DNA from: Ruminococcus sp.
GTDB lineage: Bacteria; Bacillota; Clostridia; Oscillospirales; Acutalibacteraceae
Direction of reading: 5' to 3'
DNA length: 27,898 nt
NCBI GenBank assembly: GCA_017502425.1
Contig: JAFVVB010000108.1
Coordinates: forward strand, 1 to 27,898
This document shows positions 14,800-20,966 of this stretch, piece by piece. The notes beneath the pieces were generated by a model. The model was given only the letters and a program-made list of their open reading frames with translations, had not been told where the DNA came from and searched no databases. Position 1 is the stretch's first letter. Each line of letters begins with the position of its first letter. Position numbers and translations under genes: made by a program.

Positions 14800-15735
14800 T
14801 TATCCTACATAAAGAAGGTATGCTGTATACGCAACATACATAGCGCACATTAATGCACCTTCCACACGACCGAGTTTCTTTCTTATAACACACATAATAA
14901 ACATAAGTACAGTCATTACTAAAAGCAAAATAGTGTTAGCGATAGCTCTTGTATCTACCGTAATTGGTAGAATCGTACTTGATAAACCTAAGATAAATAG
15001 AATATTGAAAATATTAGAGCCTACTACGTTACCAAGTGCTAAACCACTCTCACCTTTTTTTGATGCAACGATGCTGGTCACAAGTTCAGGCAGCGATGTT
15101 CCGATAGCGATAATAGTAAGTCCGATGAATGTCTCACTCCATCCGGCAGCTTTAGCAATAACAGTAGCGTTATCAACAACTAAGTCTCCACCAAATATTA
15201 CGGCAGCAAGGCCACCGACAATATACACTACACTAAGAAGTGGCGAAAGTGTTTTGAATTCCTCATCGCTTTCTTCCCTGTTTTTAATCGCTGTAACAAC
15301 TAAGAATCCGATATATGACAACATTAGCACAAGCATCACTATACCATCAAATCTACTAAGCACACTACCTAAAAGCATTAGTATCAGAAGAATAACATTA
15401 GCGATAGCGTTAATCGGGAAATCTCGCTTGAGTATTGTTTTATCCAGTACAAACGGCTTTATCAAGGCACATGTACCAACTACAACCAACATATTAAATA
15501 TATTAGAACCTACCACGTTACTGATGGCTATCTCGTTACTTCCAGCTATACCTGCTGTGATACTGACAGCAGCTTCAGGAGCCGATGTTCCCATAGCAAC
15601 GATAGTCAGACCGATTACTACTGACGGCACTTTCAGAAGCTTTGCCACCGACGAGCTACCGTCAACGAAAAAGTCAGCGCCTTTAATAAGTAATATAAAA
15701 CCTAAAATAAGTAATAAAATATTTAGTACTAACAT
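14800..15735 (-). CDS. CaCA-family Na+/Ca2+(cation) exchanger, probable Mn2+ exporter
   Basis: 311 residues from ATG 15735, chosen because GGAGG (15745-15741) is 5 nt upstream; an in-frame ATG at 15783 has no such site. There are ten or so hydrophobic helices in two inverted repeats. Each repeat carries the family's alpha motif: VIGLTIVAMGTSAPEAAVS...SNVVGSNIFN and FIGLTIIAIGTSLPELVTS...GNVVGSNIFN, with the acidic residue of GTSxPE that binds cation. It is of the YrbG/COG0530 type. The gene is headed by a yybP-ykoY (Mn2+-sensing) riboswitch and terminator. Family knowledge alone says calcium; the riboswitch makes manganese export the more likely physiological role. It is a single-gene unit. 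Confidence 0.9.
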   Translation of the reverse strand: MLVLNILLLILGFILLIKGADFFVDGSSSVAKLLKVPSVVIGLTIVAMGTSAPEAAVSITAGIAGSNEIAISNVVGSNIFNMLVVVGTCALIKPFVLDKTILKRDFPINAIANVILLILMLLGSVLSRFDGIVMLVLMLSYIGFLVVTAIKNREESDEEFKTLSPLLSVVYIVGGLAAVIFGGDLVVDNATVIAKAAGWSETFIGLTIIAIGTSLPELVTSIVASKKGESGLALGNVVGSNIFNILFILGLSSTILPITVDTRAIANTILLLVMTVLMFIMCVIRKKLGRVEGALMCAMYVAYTAYLLYVG

Positions 15736-15793
15736 AACTACCTCCGCAACTATTAAAATTATACCCATATATCGCACAGGCATTAAAAGTCAT

Positions 15794-15832
15794 AAAAAAA
15801 GACTCCTACTGCGATATACGCAGTAAAAGTCT
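15794..15832 (-). terminator. Expression-platform terminator of the Mn2+ riboswitch
   Basis: On the minus strand TACTGCG/CGCAGTA forms the core, extended outward by GACT/AGTC pairs, followed by seven T residues. The 5' arm (CTTTTAC) overlaps the 3' half of aptamer stem P1, so aptamer closure and terminator formation exclude each other. Confidence 0.9.
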
Positions 15833-15927
15833 CGTCTCAAAACCAAATAAAGTTTCGGGTATGATCCGGTATTTCTACGAGATGACGAATCATACCGCAG
15901 TAAAAACTGCTTCCTACTCCCCTTTAC
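15823..15927 (-). ncRNA. yybP-ykoY manganese riboswitch aptamer
   Basis: Minus strand reads GTAAAGGGGAGTAGG at the 5' end, then TCGTCATCTCGTAGAAATACCGG, then CGAAACTTTATTTGG and GAGACGAGACTTTTAC. These are the conserved AAAGGGGAGUAG, GUCGUCA-CCGG and GAGAC-GAGACUUU blocks of the yybP-ykoY class. P1 pairs GTAAAGG (15927-15921) with CTTTTAC (15829-15823) with one G-U. Overlap of P1 with the terminator stem predicts an ON switch: Mn2+ closes P1 and lets transcription continue into the exporter gene. Class assignment is from remembered consensus, but several blocks agree. Confidence 0.9.
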
Positions 15928-15936
15928 CTGAAAACT

Positions 15937-15965
15937 ATTATATTCCCGACTTAAATAAAAGTCAA
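15937..15965 (-). promoter_or_regulatory. Promoter of the Mn2+ riboswitch transcript
   Basis: Minus strand TTGACT (15965-15960), 17-nt spacer, perfect TATAAT (15942-15937), a few bases upstream of the aptamer. Confidence 0.88.
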
Positions 15966-15974
15966 GATAAAAAC

Positions 15975-15997
15975 AAAAAAGCCCCGACATCCGGGAC
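15975..15997 (-). terminator. Intrinsic terminator of the 56-residue gene
   Basis: Minus strand stem GTCCCG/CGGGGC (one mismatch) is followed by six T residues, 21 nt after the small gene's stop. Confidence 0.7.
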
Positions 15998-16017
15998 TTT
16001 TAAGTGTCATGTTCATT

Positions 16018-16188
16018 TCAAGCGACGTTATCAAATTCCTCGTACTCGCATTTTACTTTCAGAAAATCACCCTCAACAATAATATCAATAGCAGAAATTC
16101 TTCTTTCAGGGTGTGCTTTCAAAAGCTCGTTTACATACATTTTTACAACTTTGTCTGATACCTTTTCGCCCATTACGTTAATACGCAT
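16018..16188 (-). CDS. Small conserved-looking protein of unknown function (56 residues)
   Basis: The frame from ATG 16188 to TGA at 16018 encodes 56 residues beginning MRINVMGEKVSDKVVKMY, containing ISAIDIIVEGDFLKVKCEYEEF and ending DNVA. A strong GGAGG (16201-16197) lies 8 nt upstream and a terminator follows, so this is very probably a real gene despite its size. It is soluble and mixed alpha/beta, with an N-terminal helix (about residues 9-25) then two strands; there is one cysteine and no signal peptide. I do not recognise the family. It lies upstream of, and on the same strand as, the Mn2+ riboswitch but is separated from it by its own terminator, so co-function is not implied. Confidence 0.75.
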   Translation of the reverse strand: MRINVMGEKVSDKVVKMYVNELLKAHPERRISAIDIIVEGDFLKVKCEYEEFDNVA

Positions 16189-16347
16189 AATGTAGTCCTC
16201 CTAACTTAAATTTTCCTAAAGTTATATATAAATCATCGTGTGAATTATTATTTATCTTATGGTTATATTTTAGCAGACGGGAGTAAAAAGTTCCAGTTAC
16301 ACCTTTATATATCCGACTTACATTTTCTTCATCGTTAATTCCGTTTG

Positions 16348-16423
16348 GGATAATAAAACTTTCACTCTGTAATAGTTAATTCTCTAATGGATAAAAAGAT
16401 TTCAGTCTGTAATAGTTAATTCT
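16348..16423. repeat. Two-copy tandem repeat, about 36 bp unit
   Basis: Copy 1 (16348-16383) and copy 2 (16389-16423) begin GGATAA and share TTCA(C/G)TCTGTAATAGTTAATTCT at their ends. Only one mismatch occurs over the last 23 bases, and the period is 40 bp. No gene overlaps. The function is not evident; it may be a duplication or a protein-binding repeat. Confidence 0.85.
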
Positions 16424-16435
16424 AATAGCGAATTA

Positions 16436-16766
16436 TTCGAACGCTTGTTCGAAATTTAAGCGCCGAGGTGCGCAGCCCTCAATAAGTCGAGGTCGAGTCT
16501 GTATTTTTGAAGTTGACAAAGTCAACGTAGAAAATCAATGCGAGACTGTGGACTTTTGAGGAATAGCGGAGCACAACGAGGCGTGATATTTTAAGCGCCG
16601 AGGCTCGGAGCCTTTTAAATCTCAATATGATCGAGGTCACGAGATAAAAAATCAAAGAGTACATATATTCTTTGATTTATCTCGTTACTGAGGAACAGTA
16701 GAGATTTAAAAGAGATGCGAGAACATACGAGGCGTGACATCTAAGCGTCCGAGGTGCGCAGCCCTT
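16436..16766. repeat. Tandem array of structured noncoding units with nested inverted repeats
   Basis: A leading hairpin TTCGAAC-GCTT-GTTCGAA (16436-16453) is followed by three copies of a header AAGCG(T)CCGAGG-GC-AGCC at 16457, 16592 and 16742. Copies two and three are each preceded by ACGAGGCGTGAYATYT. Unit 1 holds nested stems: CTCAATAAGTC (16478-16488) with GACTTTTGAG (16551-16560, one bulge), AGTCT/AGACT, and GTTGAC-AAA-GTCAAC. Unit 2 holds CTTTTAAATCTC (16612-16623) with GAGATTTAAAAG (16701-16712, perfect) around an inner hairpin (16640-16684). The stems differ in sequence but hold the same nested order. No credible ORF is present. It could be a structured RNA or a REP-like repeat family. 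Confidence 0.75.
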
Positions 16767-16776
16767 AAATATTTCG

Positions 16777-16958
16777 TAGGGGACGGCTACCAGACGTCCC
16801 GTAAGCAGGGCGTTTATGGAGATGTATCATCGCATAAGGAGTGGGAGCGTGTGACAATCCCTCCCCCTCGTAACACTCGGTACCTCCCTTTGCACAAGGG
16901 AGGCATTTTGGGGGTAATGGGTGCTACGCACTTGGGACGTCAAGGTTGCCGTCCCCTA
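16777..16958. repeat. 182-bp element bounded by 24-25-bp inverted repeats (REP/MITE-like)
   Basis: The left end TAGGGGACGGCTACCAGACGTCCC (16777-16800) and the reverse complement of the right end (16934-16958) agree except for a few bases in the middle. Inside are a GGGAG/CTCCC-rich segment and a perfect hairpin CCTCCCTT-TGCAC-AAGGGAGG (16883-16903). GC content is clearly above the flanks. No transposase is present. Similar CCTCCCTT...AAGGGAGG sequences are, from memory, scattered in gut Firmicutes genomes. A 103-codon open frame through it has no coding character. Confidence 0.75.
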
Positions 16959-16974
16959 CCGATAATGGTTTTTG

Positions 16975-17007
16975 TTTGTGCTTACGCACAAATACGACCA
17001 ATGGTCG
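16975..17007. repeat. Two adjacent small hairpins
   Basis: TTTGTGC-TTAC-GCACAAA (16975-16992) is followed by CGACC-AAT-GGTCG (16995-17007). They lie just beyond the inverted-repeat element and may be part of the same mobile or repetitive unit. Confidence 0.5.
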
Positions 17008-17076
17008 CCACTACGTATAAAACAGACAGAGGACAAAAAAGATAGAACTCTTTATCTGTTCCTTTCCTAAACAGAT

Positions 17077-17110
17077 AAAAAAGGCACACCTGAAAACTCA
17101 GATGTGCCTT
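17077..17110 (-). terminator. Intrinsic terminator of the pyrophosphatase gene
   Basis: Minus strand AAGGCACATCTGA pairs with TCAGGTGTGCCTT (one wobble), then TTTT. A second AT-rich inverted repeat (TTTATCTGTT/AACAGATAAA, 17051-17079) lies just beyond it. Confidence 0.85.
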
Positions 17111-17129
17111 GAATATATCTAATGTTTAA

Positions 17130-19247
17130 TTAACCTAAAATTGAGAAGTTAACAACAAGTGCTGCGAATACGATAGATACCATAGAGAGCAACTTGATAA
17201 GAATGTTGATAGATGGACCTGATGTATCCTTGAATGGATCACCTACTGTGTCACCAACAACGGCAGCTTTGTGCTGGTCAGAACCTTTACCGCCGTGTAC
17301 ACCTGACTCGATGTACTTTTTAGCGTTATCCCAGGCACCGCCTGAGTTAGACATAAATACAGCGAGCAAGAATCCTGTTACAGTAGCACCTGCGAGCATA
17401 CCAACTACACCCTTAACGCCTAAAATCATACCAACTGCTACTGGAGTAACAACAGCTACGATAGTAGGGAGAATCATTTCCTTTAAGCTTGACTTAGTAC
17501 AAAGGTCAACACATCTAGCGTAGTCAGCTTCTGCTTTACCATCGATAAGACCTGCAATCTGCTTGAACTGACGTCTTACTTCAATAACTACTGACTGAGC
17601 AGCACGTCCAACAGCGTCCATAGTGAGAGCTGCGAATACGAATGGTAAGCAAGCACCGATGAATAAACCAACGAGTACGAGCGGATCCATAACTGTGAAT
17701 GTAGAGAAGTCTACATCTGAACCGACTTCCTGAGCTTTCTCGATATATGAAGCAACAAGCGCTAAAGCTGTTAAAGCAGCAGAACCGATAGCAAAACCTT
17801 TACCGGTAGCAGCAGTAGTGTTACCAAGAGCATCGAGTGCGTCAGTTCTCTGTCTTACTTCAGGCTCTAAACCTGCCATCTCAGCGATACCGCCAGCGTT
17901 ATCAGCAACTGGGCCGTAAGCGTCAGTAGCGAGTGTAATACCGAGTGTTGAAAGCATACCAACCGCAGCTAAAGCAATACCGTAAAGACCCGCAGATGCG
18001 CCACCTGCTTCAGTAAGGTCGCCTGCTGATACAAAGTAAGCAACAAGTACGCATGCACCAACGATAACGATAGGAAGTACAGTAGAAAGCATACCTAATC
18101 CTAAACCACCGATGATGATAGTCGCTGAACCTGTTTCTGATTTAGCAGCGAGGTTTTTGGTTGGCTTATAAGAATCAGATGTGAAATACTCGGTTGAAAG
18201 ACCGATAAGCACACCTGCAAGTAAACCTGCAATAATAGCGAAGTAGAAACCTAAGTTAGCTTTACCTAATACAAAATAGATGAGTGGGAAAGCAGCGATA
18301 GCAATGATAATCGCTGAAAGGTTAGTACCACGTGAAAGTGATTTGAGCAGAGTTTTCTGTGTTGCGTCTTCTTTAGTACGTACAAAGAATGTACCGAAAA
18401 TAGAGCAAAGAATACCGACAGCAGCAATAAGCATAGGTACAGCCATAGCTCTGAAGCCAAATGCACCATCGTGCAAATTAGAGAATGCAGCAACACCTAA
18501 AGCAGAAGCTGAGATAACTGAACCAACGTATGATTCGTAAAGGTCAGCACCCATACCTGCAACGTCACCTACGTTATCGCCTACGTTATCAGCGATACAA
18601 GCAGGGTTTCTAGGGTCATCCTCAGGAATACCTGCCTCAACTTTACCTACGAGGTCAGCACCAACGTCAGCAGCTTTAGTAAAGATACCGCCACCAACAC
18701 GGGCAAACAACGCCATAGATGAAGCACCCATACCGAATGTCAGCATAGCGCTGGTAATCTGGGACGCGTCACATTTGAATACAAATCTCAAAAGGAAGAA
18801 CCAGATAGAAATATCTAAAAGTCCTAAACCTACTACGGTAAAGCCCATTACTGAGCCTGCAGAAAACGCTACTCTTAGACCTTTATTAAGTCCTGTACGA
18901 CAAGCGTTAGCAGTACGAGCATTAGCAGCAGTAGCAATTTTCATGCCGATAAATCCCGAAAGTCCTGAGAACAAGCCACCTGTGATGAACGCAAACGGTA
19001 CATACCAGGTAAGCATCGAGAATGCCGCCATAGCGCAGAGAACGAGGAACATTCCACCGAAGAAAACAGAAACGATAGTGTACTGTCTTTTCAGATATGC
19101 ATTCGCACCCTTACGGATATTAGCGGAGATTTTTTTCATTTTTTCTGTACCCTCATCGAAGCTGAGCACTCTTTTTGCCATAATAACCGCAAAAACAAGA
19201 GCCAGAATCGCACCGACAAAGGTTGCAATTACAAGATAGCTTTCCAT
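17130..19247 (-). CDS. hppA: Membrane-bound ion-pumping pyrophosphatase (K+-dependent type)
   Basis: 705 residues from ATG 19247 (MESYLVIATFVGA). An in-frame ATG at 19271 is rejected because the GGAGG site lies inside that extension. About 16 membrane helices. The substrate site DVGADLVGK(V)EAGIPEDDPRNPA is followed by DNVGDNVGD, with a second acidic set near the C-terminus (GDTVGDPFKDTSGPS). The GNTTAATGKG motif, with Ala where K+-independent enzymes have Lys, points to the K+-dependent subfamily. The enzyme hydrolyses cytosolic pyrophosphate and exports H+ or Na+; which ion cannot be decided here, although Na+ is common in anaerobic Firmicutes. It is a single-gene unit with its own promoter and terminator. 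Confidence 0.97.
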   Translation of the reverse strand: MESYLVIATFVGAILALVFAVIMAKRVLSFDEGTEKMKKISANIRKGANAYLKRQYTIVSVFFGGMFLVLCAMAAFSMLTWYVPFAFITGGLFSGLSGFIGMKIATAANARTANACRTGLNKGLRVAFSAGSVMGFTVVGLGLLDISIWFFLLRFVFKCDASQITSAMLTFGMGASSMALFARVGGGIFTKAADVGADLVGKVEAGIPEDDPRNPACIADNVGDNVGDVAGMGADLYESYVGSVISASALGVAAFSNLHDGAFGFRAMAVPMLIAAVGILCSIFGTFFVRTKEDATQKTLLKSLSRGTNLSAIIIAIAAFPLIYFVLGKANLGFYFAIIAGLLAGVLIGLSTEYFTSDSYKPTKNLAAKSETGSATIIIGGLGLGMLSTVLPIVIVGACVLVAYFVSAGDLTEAGGASAGLYGIALAAVGMLSTLGITLATDAYGPVADNAGGIAEMAGLEPEVRQRTDALDALGNTTAATGKGFAIGSAALTALALVASYIEKAQEVGSDVDFSTFTVMDPLVLVGLFIGACLPFVFAALTMDAVGRAAQSVVIEVRRQFKQIAGLIDGKAEADYARCVDLCTKSSLKEMILPTIVAVVTPVAVGMILGVKGVVGMLAGATVTGFLLAVFMSNSGGAWDNAKKYIESGVHGGKGSDQHKAAVVGDTVGDPFKDTSGPSINILIKLLSMVSIVFAALVVNFSILG

Positions 19248-19283
19248 AAAAATGGCACTCCTCCTTATCATATATACTTTAAA

Positions 19284-19312
19284 ATTTTACATCAACGAAA
19301 GTCTAATGTCAA
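19284..19312 (-). promoter_or_regulatory. Promoter of hppA
   Basis: Minus strand TTGACA (19312-19307), 17-nt spacer, TAAAAT (19289-19284), 36 nt before the chosen ATG. The remaining bases to 19382 show nothing recognisable. Confidence 0.85.
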
Positions 19313-19382
19313 CAAACAAGCGATATTTTCGGCTTTTTATTGAATTTTCTCATATACTTCTCTTTATTATGTATATAATTAT

Positions 19383-19412
19383 AAAAAAATAGAGGGTTTT
19401 TACGCCCTCTAT
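19383..19412 (-). terminator. Intrinsic terminator of the lipid kinase gene
   Basis: Minus strand ATAGAGGG/CCCTCTAT stem with an AT-rich loop is followed by a run of T residues. Confidence 0.88.
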
Positions 19413-19421
19413 CAGTGTTTA

Positions 19422-20321
19422 CTATTTAGCTTGAGCTAAAAGATTTTTATCTCTTTTTGCAAGTGTACCATATTTTTCAGCCGTAATTACGCTGACATCT
19501 TTTATTGTTTCACCGTCTATCTGGACATCTTTAGGGCTGTCAAACTCGACCCTGATTTCCTTACCGCTTAAAGTAACTACTTTTTTCTTATACTTTATGT
19601 GTTCACCTTTAAAAATGGACGGAAAAATCATCAGTGTCTGCAAAGCGTTAGTAGAATGTACAACACAGCACGAAATATCGTCTGAGTTTCTGTCTTGCTG
19701 AGGAGCAGGCATCATACCACCGCCATAGAAAAGACCATTCATCACAGGAGCCATCCACACACGTCTGAATCTTCTCATATTACCGTCAACAGTAACCGTA
19801 GCACCACACGGTTTATATTCTGTGAGCAGAAGTTTTATAGCAACAGTAGTGTAATTTATGCTCTGCTTTCCGTTTTCTCTGAGCTCTTCGGCTTTAGTGC
19901 ACACTCTTCCGTCAATACCAAAACCGACGTTATTTATAAAGAGATACTCTTTTCCATTTATAGTTACCACAGGAAGATTTTCGATGTATTCGTTAATCTG
20001 CTTAATCTCTAAAGTATCGAATTCATCTTTACACACATCTCTTAAAAAGTCGTTTCCCGTACCGCCCTTGTACAAATATATATTATTTTTTATCTCATAA
20101 CCTCTAAGATTATTACAGAAAACATTCAGGGTGCCATCGCCACCAATGAGTACTACCTCATCATCTGACTTTAGTGTATCAAAGAAGACTTTCATATTAT
20201 CTATTTCCATCAGACTTTTTACACTGACATCTTTATTTTTAAAAATCTCCTTTGCTTTTTCTAAGAAAGAATCCGTATCACACGCACAGTGTGACTCAGG
20301 ATTATAAAGAATGTATACCAT
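19422..20321 (-). CDS. Diacylglycerol/lipid kinase family protein (DagK/YegS-like)
   Basis: 299 residues. The N-terminal catalytic domain has VLIGGDGTLN (nucleotide-binding GGDGT) and KGGTGNDFLRD (the usual PxGTxNDFAR), then NNVGFGIDGRV and a C-terminal beta-sandwich ending with VQIDGE, as in the family. Members phosphorylate diacylglycerol, or in relatives sphingosine-like lipids, on the inner membrane face to recycle lipids into phospholipid synthesis. The exact lipid is not predictable. GAGGTGG lies before ATG 20321. It is transcribed divergently from the MarR-exporter operon, and a 16-bp palindrome overlaps its -35. Confidence 0.9.
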   Translation of the reverse strand: MVYILYNPESHCACDTDSFLEKAKEIFKNKDVSVKSLMEIDNMKVFFDTLKSDDEVVLIGGDGTLNVFCNNLRGYEIKNNIYLYKGGTGNDFLRDVCKDEFDTLEIKQINEYIENLPVVTINGKEYLFINNVGFGIDGRVCTKAEELRENGKQSINYTTVAIKLLLTEYKPCGATVTVDGNMRRFRRVWMAPVMNGLFYGGGMMPAPQQDRNSDDISCCVVHSTNALQTLMIFPSIFKGEHIKYKKKVVTLSGKEIRVEFDSPKDVQIDGETIKDVSVITAEKYGTLAKRDKNLLAQAK

Positions 20322-20349
20322 TTTGCCACCTCATTTAAAATTGTAAAGT

Positions 20350-20378
20350 AGTATACCACTTTGATGTTGAATTTTCAA
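20350..20378 (-). promoter_or_regulatory. Promoter of the lipid kinase gene
   Basis: Minus strand TTGAAA (20378-20373), 17-nt spacer, TATACT (20355-20350) preceded by TGG (extended -10). Confidence 0.75.
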
Positions 20379-20380
20379 CA
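20365..20380. promoter_or_regulatory. 16-bp palindrome overlapping the -35, operator candidate
   Basis: TGTTGAA-TT-TTCAACA has perfect 7-bp arms and covers the lipid kinase -35 box. It is in the intergenic region shared with the MarR gene. Which regulator binds is unknown. Confidence 0.5.
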
Positions 20381-20429
20381 TATTTCGGCAAAATATTACT
20401 TTTTCACTCAGGCACCACCTGCACATTTA

Positions 20430-20458
20430 TTGACTATAAAAGGTATATACTATATAAT
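20430..20458 (+). promoter_or_regulatory. Promoter of the MarR-ABC exporter operon
   Basis: TTGACT (20430-20435), 17-nt spacer, perfect TATAAT (20453-20458). Confidence 0.9.
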
Positions 20459-20487
20459 GTTAGACATCAAACAGTTTCCTGTCTAAC
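20459..20487 (+). promoter_or_regulatory. Inverted repeat at the transcription start, likely MarR operator
   Basis: Perfect 7-bp arms GTTAGAC (20459-20465) and GTCTAAC (20481-20487) begin right after the -10 box and end just before the AGGAG ribosome binding site. The position is ideal for autorepression by the MarR protein encoded next. It could alternatively act as an mRNA hairpin limiting translation. Confidence 0.65.
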
Positions 20488-20501
20488 AAAGGAGTCTCAC
20501 T

Positions 20502-20966
20502 ATGTCAGAAAAAGAAGTCGGAAGGTTACTCTCGGAAATCAATAACCTGATGCTAAGAGAAATTATTAACAACCCTCCATATGAAATTGAAGACGAAGGC
20601 TGTACTTTTACGCCTATATCGTACTCTGCATCGTGTGTAATGGCGTATTTAAACGACCATACAAACACCGATATATTTCAGCGTGATATAGAGCGTGAAT
20701 TTCACGTGCGACGCTCAACTGTGAGCAAAGTTCTTACGTCACTAGAGCAAAAACAGCTCATCAAACGAGTAAAGGTAGAATATGACCGCAGACTTAAAAA
20801 AATCGTTCTCACCGATAAAGCGAAACAATTCACTCAAAAGCTTTCTGAGCATCGTATGGTTTTAGAAGATAAACTCACCCACTCTATCAGTGAGCAGGAA
20901 CTAAATGCGTTTCGCACTACTTTAGAGAAACTGAAGCGAAATCTTAGTAAGGAGGAAAACGAATGA
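20502..20966 (+). CDS. MarR-family transcriptional regulator
   Basis: 154 residues with a central winged helix-turn-helix: about 60-105, including DIFQRDIEREFHVRRSTVSKVLTSLEQKQLIKR, and the beta-wing VEYDRRLKKIVLTDKAK. N- and C-terminal helices form the dimerisation part. Family members sense small ligands and repress their own operon. The stop overlaps the start of the first ABC exporter gene (ATGA), so it heads a five-gene operon including two ABC half-transporters. Likely role: drug- or metabolite-responsive repressor of the exporter. Its ligand is unknown. Confidence 0.93.
   Translation: MSEKEVGRLLSEINNLMLREIINNPPYEIEDEGCTFTPISYSASCVMAYLNDHTNTDIFQRDIEREFHVRRSTVSKVLTSLEQKQLIKRVKVEYDRRLKKIVLTDKAKQFTQKLSEHRMVLEDKLTHSISEQELNAFRTTLEKLKRNLSKEENE

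Noticed and set aside
16348..16423. Possible CRISPR array from the 40-bp period repeat
   Set aside because: Only two copies, a 5-bp gap instead of a spacer, and no cas genes.
16734..17045. 103-codon open frame on the plus strand
   Set aside because: It runs through the inverted-repeat element and hairpins and has no ribosome binding site or recognisable protein character.
19248..19382. Search for a leader RNA or riboswitch upstream of hppA
   Set aside because: Only a promoter is recognisable; no conserved aptamer blocks or terminator-antiterminator pair were seen.
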